Positions 53,686 to 63,064 are shown, counted from the first letter of the stretch. The stretch is DNA of 64,000 bases from Hymenobacter arizonensis (GCF_900115775.1 NZ_FOXS01000001.1:124001-188000); one strand, 5' to 3'. Program-made: numbers and translations. Notes: a model not told the origin generated them from the letters alone.

Positions 53686-53780
53686 CGCGCAAGGTTCCGC
53701 AAAGTTTAAAAAGGAAAGTCCCGCAAAGTTTATCTCTGCGGGACTTTCCTTTTTAAACTTTGCGGAACCTTGCGCGCTAC
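53682..53780. terminator. 44-bp-arm perfect inverted repeat including both stop codons
   Basis: Arms 53682-53725 and 53737-53780 are exact complements around an 11-nt loop. The stops of the upstream gene (53683-53685) and the downstream convergent gene (53777-53779) are mirror positions in the arms. The inner part can act as a two-way terminator. Confidence 0.88.
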
Positions 53781-55513
53781 TTCAGCTGCATGTCCGCAAT
53801 GATGGCCTGAATTTTCTCCTGCGCCAGGCGCGTCGCCAAGTCAAAATCCACTGCCGATTTCATCGGCTGCTTCACGCTAAAGTAGAACTTGATTTTGGGC
53901 TCGGTGCCGCTGGGGCGGGCTGAAATCTTGCTGCCGTCTTCGGTGATGAACTGGAGCACGTTGGAGCTTTCCAGGCCGGTTTCGGTTGCGATGCCGGTAT
54001 GCAGGTCGTGGATGCGGCCGGTTTTGTAGTCGCGGATTTCCACCACTTGCAGGCCGGCGATGGTGGCGGGCGGGTTGGCGCGGAGGCCGGCCATCATTTC
54101 CTGAATTTCTTCGGCGCCGCGCTGGCCTTTTTTGGTGAGGGAAATCAGGTCCTCGACGTAGAGGCCGTAGTGGGCATACATCTGCACCATTTCCTGGTAG
54201 AGGGTGCGGCCTTGGTCTTTGGCCACAGCGGCCATCTCGGCAATCAGGGCGCAGGCCGACACGGCGTCTTTGTCGCGCACGAAGTCGCCGATGAGGAAGC
54301 CGTAGCTTTCTTCGCCACCACCTATGTACTTCTCCTGGCCTTCCAGGTCGCGGATGAGGCCGGCGATGTACTTGAAGCCGGTGAGGGTCTGGTAGCTTTT
54401 GACATTGTGCTGGCGGGCAATGTCGCCGAGGATTTCGCTCGTTACGATGGTGTAAACGATAAAATCCTGGGGCGTGGACTGGCCGGCGCGGTGGCGGGCA
54501 CTCAATAGGTAGTAGGTGAGCAGGGCCGCGGTTTGGTTGCCGTTGAGCAGCACCCATTCGCCTTTGTCGTTTTTCACGCCCACGCCCACGCGGTCGGCGT
54601 CGGGGTCGGTGGCCAGCACGATGTCGGCATCCTGGACCTGCGCTTGGTCGAGGGCCAGCTGCATGGCGCTTTTCTCCTCGGGGTTGGGCGATTGCACGGT
54701 AGGGAAGTTGCCATTGGGCGTGGCCTGGGCCTCCACAATGCTCACGTTGCTGAAGCCGAACTCGCGCAAAAGGCCGGGCACCAGCGTGATGCCGGAGCCG
54801 TGAATCGGCGTGTACACAATCTTCAAATCGTGCTGGCGCTGAATGGCGGCCGGGTCGATGCTGAGTTGCCGGGCCTGCGCAAAATAGAGGGCATCTACGT
54901 CAGCGCCCACGCTGATGATTTTCGACGGGTCGGCCTCAAATTTTACTTCGCCAACGCTGGTGATTTTGTTTACTTCGGTGATGATGTTTTTGTCGTGCGG
55001 CGCCACTACCTGCGCGCCGTCGTTCCAATACACTTTATAGCCGTTGTATTCCTTGGGGTTGTGCGAGGCCGTTATCACGCAGCCGCTCTGGCACCCAAGC
55101 TCGCGAATGGCAAACGACAACTCGGGCGTAGGCCGCAGGGCGTCGAACAAGTAAACGGTGATGCCGTTGGCCGAGAAAATGCCAGCGGCAATCTGCGCAA
55201 ATTCGGCGCTGTTGTTGCGGCTGTCGTGGGCGATGGCCACTTTAATATCCTGTCCGGGAAAGCTCTGAATCAGATAATTGCACAAGCCCTGTGTGGCCAT
55301 GCCCAGCGTGTAGCGGTTCATCCGATTGGAGCCCGGGCCCATGATGCCGCGCAGGCCGCCCGTACCAAATTCGAGGGTGCGGTAGAAGGCATCGGTGAGC
55401 TGGTCGTCCTGCCCGCTGGTTTGCAGCTCGCGGATGGCAGCTTGCGTGTCGGCGTCGTAATCGGGGGTGAGCCAGGTGTTGATGGTTTGCTGGATTTCGG
55501 GGGTAAGGGCCAT
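53777..55513 (-). CDS. Phosphosugar mutase (phosphoglucomutase/phosphomannomutase)
   Basis: The 578-residue enzyme interconverts sugar 1- and 6-phosphates. The phosphoserine loop TASHNPKEYNGYK has Ser150, the metal loop DPDADRVG lies near 306, and RPSGTEPKIKFYF near 545 is the phosphate-binding loop. Its length is typical of the Bacteroidota phospho-sugar mutase group. Substrate preference between glucose and mannose cannot be read from the sequence. Confidence 0.94.
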   Translation of the reverse strand: MALTPEIQQTINTWLTPDYDADTQAAIRELQTSGQDDQLTDAFYRTLEFGTGGLRGIMGPGSNRMNRYTLGMATQGLCNYLIQSFPGQDIKVAIAHDSRNNSAEFAQIAAGIFSANGITVYLFDALRPTPELSFAIRELGCQSGCVITASHNPKEYNGYKVYWNDGAQVVAPHDKNIITEVNKITSVGEVKFEADPSKIISVGADVDALYFAQARQLSIDPAAIQRQHDLKIVYTPIHGSGITLVPGLLREFGFSNVSIVEAQATPNGNFPTVQSPNPEEKSAMQLALDQAQVQDADIVLATDPDADRVGVGVKNDKGEWVLLNGNQTAALLTYYLLSARHRAGQSTPQDFIVYTIVTSEILGDIARQHNVKSYQTLTGFKYIAGLIRDLEGQEKYIGGGEESYGFLIGDFVRDKDAVSACALIAEMAAVAKDQGRTLYQEMVQMYAHYGLYVEDLISLTKKGQRGAEEIQEMMAGLRANPPATIAGLQVVEIRDYKTGRIHDLHTGIATETGLESSNVLQFITEDGSKISARPSGTEPKIKFYFSVKQPMKSAVDFDLATRLAQEKIQAIIADMQLK

Positions 55514-55638
55514 GAGAAAGAAAAAGGGTGTTGGAGAACCGAAGTACGGGCGTAAAGAAAAGAAGATTGCAAAAAACGGCTACAAAGCGCCAGAGTTGTG
55601 GGCGCTGCCTTCTGCCACGGTGCCGGGGAGCGGCTTAG

Positions 55639-56892
55639 CTACTGAATTTCAATTTTTCGCGAAAAAGCCCCGGCCGATGATTCTACGCGCAGCAGGTATA
55701 AGCCGGCCGCCAGGTGGGCCACTGGTAGTTCCCGGCTGCGGCTGCCCGCTGGCAGGCTGGCCACCGCCACCGTGCGGCCCCTGGCATCCTGCAGCTGCAA
55801 GCGCAGCTCGCCGGTGCTGGCCGTGGGCCGCTCGATGCGCAGAAACTGGTGCGCGGGGTTGGGCGAAATCTGGAAGCCCGCCGCCTCAGCGGTCGCGGCT
55901 GCCGTGACGACAATTGGGGCGAGCCAGCTGCTGGTGTTGAGCTCATACAGCCGCTGCGGCACCGTAACGATGCCGGTCAGCCGCTCATTCGACACAAACA
56001 CGCGGTGGCGGTCTACGAAGCACAGGCCTTCGGCCTGGCCGATGAGCAAGGCGCTGGGCAGCTCAATGCGGCGCTTGTTGCCCTGGAAATACTGCGTGTT
56101 TCGAAAGTTGGACAGCAGCCAGAGGAAGGTGGCGCCGGTGCTCAGGTTGTAGCCTAGTAAGGCTGCCGCTGTGCCAGTAGGGTTGAGGTCGGCGGCCGTG
56201 ATGAGGCCGTTCACGGCAAACGTGGCCTTGAGGCGAGCTACGTGGGTGCCGGGCTCGGCCGGGATAGTATAGTACTTAGTGCGTAAATCAGCCCAGTTTT
56301 TGGTGAACAGATGCAGCGAGTCGTTGGCGTAGAAGAAGGCTTCGCAATCGAAATTGTGGTTGTTGGTGCCGGGGCTGAAATTGGTTTGGTCGGGGTAGCT
56401 AAACGCAATGGCTTCGGCGGCCACCGTTTCGGTAGCGCCCGGCCCGATGGCAGATTTGCGCACCCTCAGCACCCGCAAATCGCGCCGGTTTCCGTTGTTA
56501 TTGCCCACGTCGCCAATGTATAGGTACTGGGCATCGGCCGCTATGTCTTCCCAGTCCACATTGCCGAAGTTGCTGATGCTCACTTGCTGCAGCACGTTGC
56601 CGGTGGTAGAATCTACTTTGAACAGGATGGGCTGGTTGCCGCTGTCGTTGAAGGTCCACAGGCTCTGGCTGGAGTATTGCAGGCCCGAGCTTTCGGGCAC
56701 GGCGCTGGCCAGTGGCGTTTTAAGGGGCAAGGCGGCGCTGGTAACTGCGTATTGGCAGGAGCCATCGTTGATGATGGCGGCGGGGTTGTAGTTGGTGGCA
56801 CGCGGGTCGGGGCAGCCGGATTGCGCACGGGCCGGGCTGAAGCCTGCCACAAAGGCCAGGAGGAGCAGGAAATGAGTAGCTGTTTTCAACAT
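55639..56892 (-). CDS. T9SS cargo protein with type A sorting tail
   Basis: The 417-residue protein has a signal peptide (1-24), a Cys-containing motif GCPDPRATNYNPAA then DGSCQY near the N-terminus, a propeller-like middle and a C-terminal sorting domain (FQISPNPAHQFLRI, then LAAGLYLLRVESSAGAFSRK). It should be exported through the type IX system and attached to or released from the surface. The start at 56892 follows the signal sequence. Function of the passenger is unknown. Confidence 0.86.
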   Translation of the reverse strand: MLKTATHFLLLLAFVAGFSPARAQSGCPDPRATNYNPAAIINDGSCQYAVTSAALPLKTPLASAVPESSGLQYSSQSLWTFNDSGNQPILFKVDSTTGNVLQQVSISNFGNVDWEDIAADAQYLYIGDVGNNNGNRRDLRVLRVRKSAIGPGATETVAAEAIAFSYPDQTNFSPGTNNHNFDCEAFFYANDSLHLFTKNWADLRTKYYTIPAEPGTHVARLKATFAVNGLITAADLNPTGTAAALLGYNLSTGATFLWLLSNFRNTQYFQGNKRRIELPSALLIGQAEGLCFVDRHRVFVSNERLTGIVTVPQRLYELNTSSWLAPIVVTAAATAEAAGFQISPNPAHQFLRIERPTASTGELRLQLQDARGRTVAVASLPAGSRSRELPVAHLAAGLYLLRVESSAGAFSRKIEIQ

Positions 56893-56950
56893 GCCAAACA
56901 AAAAAAGTGCATCCTGCTGAGTGGAGCTGAACAGCAATCTGTTATAAAAA

Positions 56951-57075
56951 AAGCACCTCTCCCGTTTCGCCTGTCATCCTGAGCTTGCGAAGGACCTTCT
57001 CACGATAGAACAGTCGTTCAGACGTGAAAAGATGCTTCCTTCGTCAGCATGACAGGCGAAACGGGAGAGGTGCTT
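56951..57075. repeat. Inverted repeat of family B, 27-bp perfect arms
   Basis: Arms 56951-56977 and 57049-57075 are exact complements (aagcacctctcccgtttcgc then ctgtcat). The interior gtcatcctgagcttgcgaag matches, in diverged form, the inner layer at 960-1039. It lies upstream of the T9SS cargo gene and downstream of HPPD. Confidence 0.8.
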
Positions 57076-57124
57076 TGGCGCCGTTCAGCAAGGCGTGCCG
57101 GGGCTTCCTCTTAAACTGGCAACG

Positions 57125-58258
57125 CTACAGGTTGCCGCGCAGGGCCTGCTCGCGCTCAATGCTCTCAAACAATGCCTTGAAGTTGCCTTTGCCGAAGCTC
57201 TTGGCGCCTTTGCGCTGAATGATTTCGTAGAACACGGTGGGCCGGTCTTCGACGGGCTTCGTGAAAATCTGGAGCAGGTAGCCTTCCTCGTCGCGGTCCA
57301 CGAGCAGGTTCAGTTCCTTAATGGAAGCGAGGTCCTCGTCGATGGCACCGATGCGGTCGAGCAGGTCGTCGTAATAAGTGCCGGGCACCGAGAGGAACTC
57401 CACGCCGCGGCGGCGCAGCTCAGTCACGGTGCTGCGTATGTCGTTGGTGGCAATGGCAATGTGCTGCACGCCGGGCGAGTGGTAGTAGTCGAGGTATTCC
57501 TCAATCTGCGACTTTTTCTTGCCTTCGGCGGGCTCGTTGATGGGGAACTTCACGTAGCCGTTGCCGTTGCTCACCACCTTGCTCATCAAGGCTGAATATT
57601 CGGTGCTGATGTCTTCGTCGTCGAAGGTGAGCAGAAGCTTGAAGCCCATTACGTCCTCGTAGAACTTCACCCAGGTATTCATTTCGCCCCAGCCCACGTT
57701 GCCTACGCAGTGGTCCACGTGCAGCAAACCCACTGGGTTGCCTTGTGGCACAGCGCTGGATTTGGCCACGAAGCCCGGCATGAAGGGGCCCGTGTAGTTG
57801 GTGCGCTCCACGAAGGTGTGAACGCTCTCGCCGTAGGTGTAGATGCCGGCCAGCGTGACGGAGCCATGCTCGTCCTCAATAGTATAGGGCTCGAAGGCCA
57901 CGCGGGCGCCGCGCTTGGTGGTTTCCTCGAAGGACTTGCGGGCGTCGTCGACCCACAGGGCCATCACCTTCACGCCGTCGCCGTGCTGGGCCACGTGGCG
58001 CGTAATGTCGGAGTCGGGCAGGAGGGAGGTGGTGAGTACCAGCCGGATTTTGCCCTGCTGCAATACGTAGCTGGCGCGGTCGCGCAGGCCGGTTTCGGGG
58101 CCGGCGTAGGCCACCAGCTCATACCCAAATGCCGCCTGGTAGTAGTAGGCCGACTGTTTGGCATTGCCGACGTAGAACTCAACGAAGTCAGTGCCTTTCA
58201 GCGGAAGGAAGTCCTGGGCGGGTTGGGCCAGCACTTCGGGCGAGGTCATGGTTTGCAT
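57125..58258 (-). CDS. hppD: 4-Hydroxyphenylpyruvate dioxygenase
   Basis: The 377-residue iron enzyme converts 4-hydroxyphenylpyruvate to homogentisate in tyrosine breakdown. Iron ligands are His183 (LHVDHCVGN), His266 (VQHIAIATND) and Glu345 (VFYEIIQRKG). The conserved C-terminus GKGNFKALFESIEREQ is complete. Either of two Met codons (58258 or 58249) could start it. No homogentisate dioxygenase or fumarylacetoacetase is nearby. Confidence 0.95.
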   Translation of the reverse strand: MQTMTSPEVLAQPAQDFLPLKGTDFVEFYVGNAKQSAYYYQAAFGYELVAYAGPETGLRDRASYVLQQGKIRLVLTTSLLPDSDITRHVAQHGDGVKVMALWVDDARKSFEETTKRGARVAFEPYTIEDEHGSVTLAGIYTYGESVHTFVERTNYTGPFMPGFVAKSSAVPQGNPVGLLHVDHCVGNVGWGEMNTWVKFYEDVMGFKLLLTFDDEDISTEYSALMSKVVSNGNGYVKFPINEPAEGKKKSQIEEYLDYYHSPGVQHIAIATNDIRSTVTELRRRGVEFLSVPGTYYDDLLDRIGAIDEDLASIKELNLLVDRDEEGYLLQIFTKPVEDRPTVFYEIIQRKGAKSFGKGNFKALFESIEREQALRGNL

Positions 58259-58413
58259 GGGTGGGAAGGGGAGAATTACGGTGGAGATTGGTTGGGGTAA
58301 AATTACGGGTTCCGGCAGAATTCAGCCGGTGCTAAAAAAAATGATAGGCGGCCGCGGCGCGTGTTTAGTAATTCATTCCCATTTTTGTGCCCAATCATCT
58401 GCCTTAGCGCCCC

Positions 58414-58800
58414 ATGAATACCGAAGAATTGAACCGCGCCCTCGTGGCCCTGATTGAAAAGAAAGCCGAGCTGCACACCCTCACGTACGACGACGCGCGC
58501 TACGACGACGTGGAGGAAGCCCTGCACGACCTGGAAGACGACTTCAACGACGAGTACGGCGACTTCCTGGAGTCAGCGCTCGACAAGGTGCACACCGACC
58601 TGAAATCGGACACCGACGTGCTGCTTCCCACGGCCTACCTGCCCAGCACGCCCGGCTCCACGCCCTCGCCCAAAGAAGGCGTTTGGGTTGATTCGGAGAA
58701 GTACCCCGGCAAAGAAGCTCGTATTACGCTTATACCCAATCCCGTGCGCATCATGCTTACCGTAGGCAAGCAGGTGCAGCAGGAACTGTGGAAAGCGTAG
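58414..58800 (+). CDS. Small acidic hypothetical protein
   Basis: I do not recognise this 128-residue protein. The N-terminal 65 residues are helical and strongly acidic (YDDVEEALHDLEDDFNDEYG), followed by a Pro/Ser/Thr linker and a beta-rich end (RITLIPNPVRIMLTVGKQ). It has no signal peptide and is likely cytoplasmic. Codon use is like that of neighbouring genes, supporting a real gene. It is followed by the family A repeat. Confidence 0.75.
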   Translation: MNTEELNRALVALIEKKAELHTLTYDDARYDDVEEALHDLEDDFNDEYGDFLESALDKVHTDLKSDTDVLLPTAYLPSTPGSTPSPKEGVWVDSEKYPGKEARITLIPNPVRIMLTVGKQVQQELWKA

Positions 58801-58839
58801 GAAAAAGCTTCATACAAACAGCACACCGCTGTAGCAATT

Positions 58840-58953
58840 AAGAACGTCATGCCGAGCGCAGCCGAGGCATCTCGCTTGTGGTAGTAACTCAATCGATTGG
58901 ATTACTACTCACTCCACGCGAGATGCCTCGGCTCCGCTCGGCATGACGTTCTT
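58840..58953. repeat. Complete copy of repeat family A
   Basis: Arms 58840-58875 and 58918-58953 match at 35 of 36 positions. A second, inner pairing (gtagtaa with ttactac) extends the stem through the loop. It lies between two genes on the same strand and has no T-run of a normal terminator. Confidence 0.85.
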
Positions 58954-58982
58954 TCCTTTCCGTTCTTTTCTATTCAAATACT

Positions 58983-59348
58983 ATGCTCTACCGCATTGCC
59001 GAAGCTGCCGACTGGCACCATGCGCAGCAAACCGGTTTCTTCACCAGTGCCGACCTCGCGGCCGACGGTTTCCTGCACTCTTCGGAGCCACACCAGATTC
59101 TGGAAACAGCTCGCCGGTACTATGCCGGGCGGGCTGATTTATTCTTGCTGGAATGGGACGAGGAAGTTCTCGCGGCGAACAATGTGCGGGTGGAGCGGGA
59201 GTGGGTGGCTTCCCGCAACGAAGCCTTTGCCCACGTGTTCGGGCCAGTGCCGTTGGCGGCTGTGCGCCGCACGTGGCCCTTTGCCGCGGATGCGAAGGGC
59301 ACCTTTTGCTTGCCGCCTGCTTTGTCGGGTAGCGGAGCGGCGGAGTGA
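58983..59348 (+). CDS. DUF952 family protein
   Basis: The 121-residue cytoplasmic protein matches DUF952: MLYRIAEAADW at the start, DGFLHSSEPHQ at 28-38 and the later RVEREWVAS and FAHVFGPVPLAAV strands. The family is widespread and of unknown function, with an ADP-ribosyltransferase-like fold proposed. The start sits 30 nt after the family A repeat. Confidence 0.88.
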   Translation: MLYRIAEAADWHHAQQTGFFTSADLAADGFLHSSEPHQILETARRYYAGRADLFLLEWDEEVLAANNVRVEREWVASRNEAFAHVFGPVPLAAVRRTWPFAADAKGTFCLPPALSGSGAAE

Positions 59349-59804
59349 CGTTTTGCGGGCGTTATACTCGTCGCGGAGAGGAATGCGAACGGTGTAGAGA
59401 TGCGAACCAGCGAGCCTCGGCGGTGGACCATGCCGAAACGGCGCGGCCCCGGAGACGCGATAGGTTATATTTTTTACATCAGCCACCAATTTTTCACATT
59501 CCTCTTCGCGGCTAGTATGGTACGCATTTTGTGATGAGCAAAAGAGGGTTGGGAGTCTCGATAATATAAAAATTGGATTAAAAAGCTAACCCGGACCGGG
59601 CCGGGTAGTTGGCTGTGGCTTCCAGCATCAATCAGGCACTGCTTTGCCCAACCTGGCTGGCTGTGCGTAGCTTTACTTAAACCGGCTGGTAATGCCCTTT
59701 TAGAAGTGGCCAGCCCCACTAAGTTCCGGTCTTTAAATGCGGTGTTTGGCTCTGCATTCTTACGGAAAGCCCGCCTACCGGGTCGCCCACTTATTTGCTC
59801 CTCT
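59349..59804. other. Intergenic region before the large type B cargo gene
   Basis: The 456-bp gap has no credible gene of its own. Its left half (59372-59510) is a palindromic element. Its right half is open in the frame of the cargo gene but reads as Arg/Pro-rich non-signal sequence, so it is treated as leader. A TATTTG box just before 59805 may be the -7 region. Confidence 0.5.
59372..59510. repeat. Imperfect palindromic element with 18-bp ends
   Basis: 59372-59389 (cgcggagaggaatgcgaa) and 59493-59510 are complementary at 16 of 18 positions. The interior contains ggtgtagagatgcgaacc and gccccggagacgcgata, which look like a further, diverged repeat. It is unlike families A-E in sequence. Confidence 0.55.
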
Positions 59805-62800
59805 ATGCCCGCAGAGCTACCGTATCCTGCAGTATTCAAGTCCTGTATTTCACGCCTGCCACATGCCAAGCCCGAATCACCGGTTCGCGGCTGGACCCCC
59901 GCCAGGCGGGTAAAACCGGCTGCTGGTTGGCTACTCACGCTGGTCTTCCTGCTGGTGTTGCTAAGCGGCGCGGCCACCGCCTTGGCGCAGACGGCGCCCT
60001 TAGTATGCAGCCGGGACAATCAGTTCATCAACAATTGGTATTTTGGCTATAAGGCGGGGTTGGACTTCAACTCGGCCTCGAACGCCGCTCTGCCCTTGGT
60101 GCGCTTTGATAGCCAGATGGACGCGCCAGCTGGCTCCGGGGTGATGTCGGGCGACAATGGTAGCCTGCGCTTCTACAGCAACGGCGAAGCTGTTTGGGGC
60201 AGTAACCATGTTGTTATGAATAACGGCAACGGGCTGGATGGTAACCGCTTGACTACCGACGGCCCCGTTGCCATCAAGAAACCAGGCAGTCCAGCAACTG
60301 TTGGTGGGCCAACGAGCTATTACCTGTTCACCCAAGATGCGCAGGGCGGGCCCAAAGGACTGAGCTATTCGGAGATTGTCATTCCAGCAGGAGGGGGGCA
60401 GGGCGATGTGGTGGCCACTACCAAAAACACGCCCTTGGCACGCGGCACAGCTGAGAAGATGACCGCTGTGCAGCATCGAAATGGCTGCGACATCTGGATT
60501 ATTGTGCACGGCTTCGGCAATGGTTCTGCCGGGCCCACCGACACGGATAACCGAGGCGACGCTTTCCTGGCATACCAAGTGACCCCTACCGGGGTTAACC
60601 CGCCAGTGATTTCGCCCATTGGAGCGCGGCACGCCGGCCCCCAGGGGTATCGGGGCCAAATGACAGCGTCGCGCGATGGTGAACGGCTAGCGGTTGCCCG
60701 CTACAGTGAAACGCCGGGCGACAACAGCAGCAGCGTCGAGCTGTTTGCCTTCAATGCCGCCACGGGCATGGTCAGCGACCGCCGCCTCATCGATAGCGGG
60801 GCGGGGCGTTACTATGGCGTGGCGTTTTCGCTGAGCCGCAGCCGGCTCTTCGCCACCGTCATGAACCCTCCCCGGCTACTGCAATTTGATTTGACGGTCG
60901 CCAACGTGCCGGGCAGCAGGCAGGACATTCTGCTCAAGACCTCCGCCGACCTGGGCTCGCTGCAGGCGGCGCCCGATGGCAAGATTTACGTGGCCCGCAA
61001 CAATCAGCCCGCGCTGGGCTTAATCAGCTTCCCCGACAGGTTGGGTGCCCGGGCCCGCTATGCCGACGATACCCTGCAGTTGGGCGGCCGCCTGAGCGGC
61101 CTGGGCCTGCCCAACTTCAACCAAAGCTCTCTGCTGCAATTGGGCTTCTCGTTCAATTTCACAGGCTGTCAGGAGATTACCTTCCAGGCCAACTCGCCCT
61201 TGCCCAACCCGGATTCTTACACCTGGGTATTCAAGGATAAGGCAGGAACCGTTCTGGGCACTAGGGCGGGGCAACAAACCGCATTCACCTTCCCGGCAGC
61301 TGCTGGCTTCTACGATTTAACATTAAGTATCAGTAAATCGTGTTTTTGCCGCGAGATTACCGGTAGCATTTTCTTGCCCGGCCGTCCTATCCCGGGTATC
61401 ATCGCTGCCTCCCAAACACTATGCGCTGGTGCGGAAGCTGCGCCGCTTACGAGCACGTCCCCGGCCACGGGCGGCGTCGGTGGGTTTGCCTATCAATGGG
61501 AGTCATCGCCAAACGGCACAACCTCATGGACGAGCATCCCCAACGCCACTAGAGAGGAATTTGCTCCCGGCTTGCTCACCGCCACCACCTACTACCGTCG
61601 CGGCGTGAGTTCCGGGCTTTGTGGGCCTGAATTCACGAATACAGTCGAGCTCACCGTGCTACCGACGCTGAATCCAGGCAGCATTGCCGCCAGTCAAACC
61701 ATCTGTGCTGGAACCGAGCCGGCTGCACTCACCGGCCCTGAAGCCACTGGCGGTGGGGGCCCGGGCAGCTACCGCTACCAGTGGGAAATCTTGATAAATG
61801 GCATTTGGGAGAATGCCCCTGGTGTATCCAATGTGCGGACTTACCAGCCTGGCCCGCTCAACACTACCACTTCCTACCGGCGGCGGGTGACGTCGGGCAC
61901 CTGCCCCACGGCGGTGTCCAACGCCGTCGAGGTGCGGGTGCAGCCCGCCGTGACGCCTGCCGTGACCCTGGCGGCCCCGCTCGTGCAGTGCCCCGGCACG
62001 CCCCTGACCTTCACGGCCGGGGCCAGCAACGCGGGCCCGGCGCCTACCTTCCAATGGTTCGTCAATAACGTGGCCGTGACCAGCGGGCCCACGTTCACCA
62101 GCAGCACGCTGGTGACCGGCGACCAGGTGCGGGTGGCGGTCACGCCCTCGACCGGGCTGTGCAGCACGGGCCCGGCTACGGCCACCGTCGCGGTGACGCG
62201 CACGCCCACACCGCCGCCCACGCTCGCCATTGCCGTGCAGCCAAACGGGCGGGTGTGCCCGGGCGACCCGTTGACCTTCAGCATAGCGAGCGTAACCGGG
62301 GCAGGCCCGGCGCCCGAGTACCAGTGGCAGGTCAACGGCACGGACGTGGCCGGGGCGCGGGGGGCGGACTTTACCAGCACGACGCTGCGCGACGGCCAGA
62401 CCGTGACGCTGCGTCTGCGCACGACCAATGCCTGCGGCCAGGCTGCGATGGCTGTTTCCAATGGCATTACCGTGCGCGTTTTGCGGCCGGTGGTGGATGC
62501 CGGCCCCGATAAGGAGGTTCTGGCCGGCACCTCCGTGCTGCTGGAAGGCCGCGCCGACGGCAATTACCCCGTGACCTGGACCCCGAGTACGGGGCTTACT
62601 TTCCCTGGCAACGACCCGCTGCGGCCCCGGGCGGCGCCCGACGTGACCACCACCTACACGCTCACCGGCGGCACCGGGGACTGCGCCTCCTCCGACCAGG
62701 TAATAGTGACCGTGCGCCCGCAAATCCGCATCCCCAGCGCCTTCACGCCCAACGGCGACGGCCGCGACGACACCTGGCAGATTGAGTTCATCGAGCAGTT

Positions 62801-62993
62801 CCCGGAAAATACCGTGAACGTGTTCAACCGCTGGGGCAACCGGGTCTTTTCGGCCACCAACTACGGCCGGGCCAACGAGTGGAAAGGCGACATCAACGGC
62901 GTGCCCGTTCCGGTCGGCACCTATTACTACGTGGTCGTGACGAAGGGCCCGCTGAGCCGCTCCTACTCTGGCGCGCTAACGGTTCTGCATTAA
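59805..62993 (+). CDS. Gliding-motility-type T9SS type B cargo protein
   Basis: The protein of 1,062 residues starts at 59805, has a signal anchor at about 40-60, an N-terminal propeller-like region of about 400 residues, then at least two Ig-like repeats opening with IAASQTLCAG and IAASQTICAG, further PKD-like domains, and a C-terminal gliding-motility-associated domain (IPSAFTPNGDGRDDTW, NVFNRWGNRVFS, PVPVGTYYYVV). That tail is the type B T9SS signal. The gene lies directly before a PorP/SprF gene, the usual partner for type B cargo. A longer frame from 59706 is open, so the start is not certain. Confidence 0.88.
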   Translation: MPAELPYPAVFKSCISRLPHAKPESPVRGWTPARRVKPAAGWLLTLVFLLVLLSGAATALAQTAPLVCSRDNQFINNWYFGYKAGLDFNSASNAALPLVRFDSQMDAPAGSGVMSGDNGSLRFYSNGEAVWGSNHVVMNNGNGLDGNRLTTDGPVAIKKPGSPATVGGPTSYYLFTQDAQGGPKGLSYSEIVIPAGGGQGDVVATTKNTPLARGTAEKMTAVQHRNGCDIWIIVHGFGNGSAGPTDTDNRGDAFLAYQVTPTGVNPPVISPIGARHAGPQGYRGQMTASRDGERLAVARYSETPGDNSSSVELFAFNAATGMVSDRRLIDSGAGRYYGVAFSLSRSRLFATVMNPPRLLQFDLTVANVPGSRQDILLKTSADLGSLQAAPDGKIYVARNNQPALGLISFPDRLGARARYADDTLQLGGRLSGLGLPNFNQSSLLQLGFSFNFTGCQEITFQANSPLPNPDSYTWVFKDKAGTVLGTRAGQQTAFTFPAAAGFYDLTLSISKSCFCREITGSIFLPGRPIPGIIAASQTLCAGAEAAPLTSTSPATGGVGGFAYQWESSPNGTTSWTSIPNATREEFAPGLLTATTYYRRGVSSGLCGPEFTNTVELTVLPTLNPGSIAASQTICAGTEPAALTGPEATGGGGPGSYRYQWEILINGIWENAPGVSNVRTYQPGPLNTTTSYRRRVTSGTCPTAVSNAVEVRVQPAVTPAVTLAAPLVQCPGTPLTFTAGASNAGPAPTFQWFVNNVAVTSGPTFTSSTLVTGDQVRVAVTPSTGLCSTGPATATVAVTRTPTPPPTLAIAVQPNGRVCPGDPLTFSIASVTGAGPAPEYQWQVNGTDVAGARGADFTSTTLRDGQTVTLRLRTTNACGQAAMAVSNGITVRVLRPVVDAGPDKEVLAGTSVLLEGRADGNYPVTWTPSTGLTFPGNDPLRPRAAPDVTTTYTLTGGTGDCASSDQVIVTVRPQIRIPSAFTPNGDGRDDTWQIEFIEQFPENTVNVFNRWGNRVFSATNYGRANEWKGDINGVPVPVGTYYYVVVTKGPLSRSYSGALTVLH

Positions 62994-63064
62994 CCAACGC
63001 GTCGCGCGGAGGCCGGCGGAGCCGCCCCGCCTGCTTCTTCCCCGACAATTAGGCACCGAATGCC

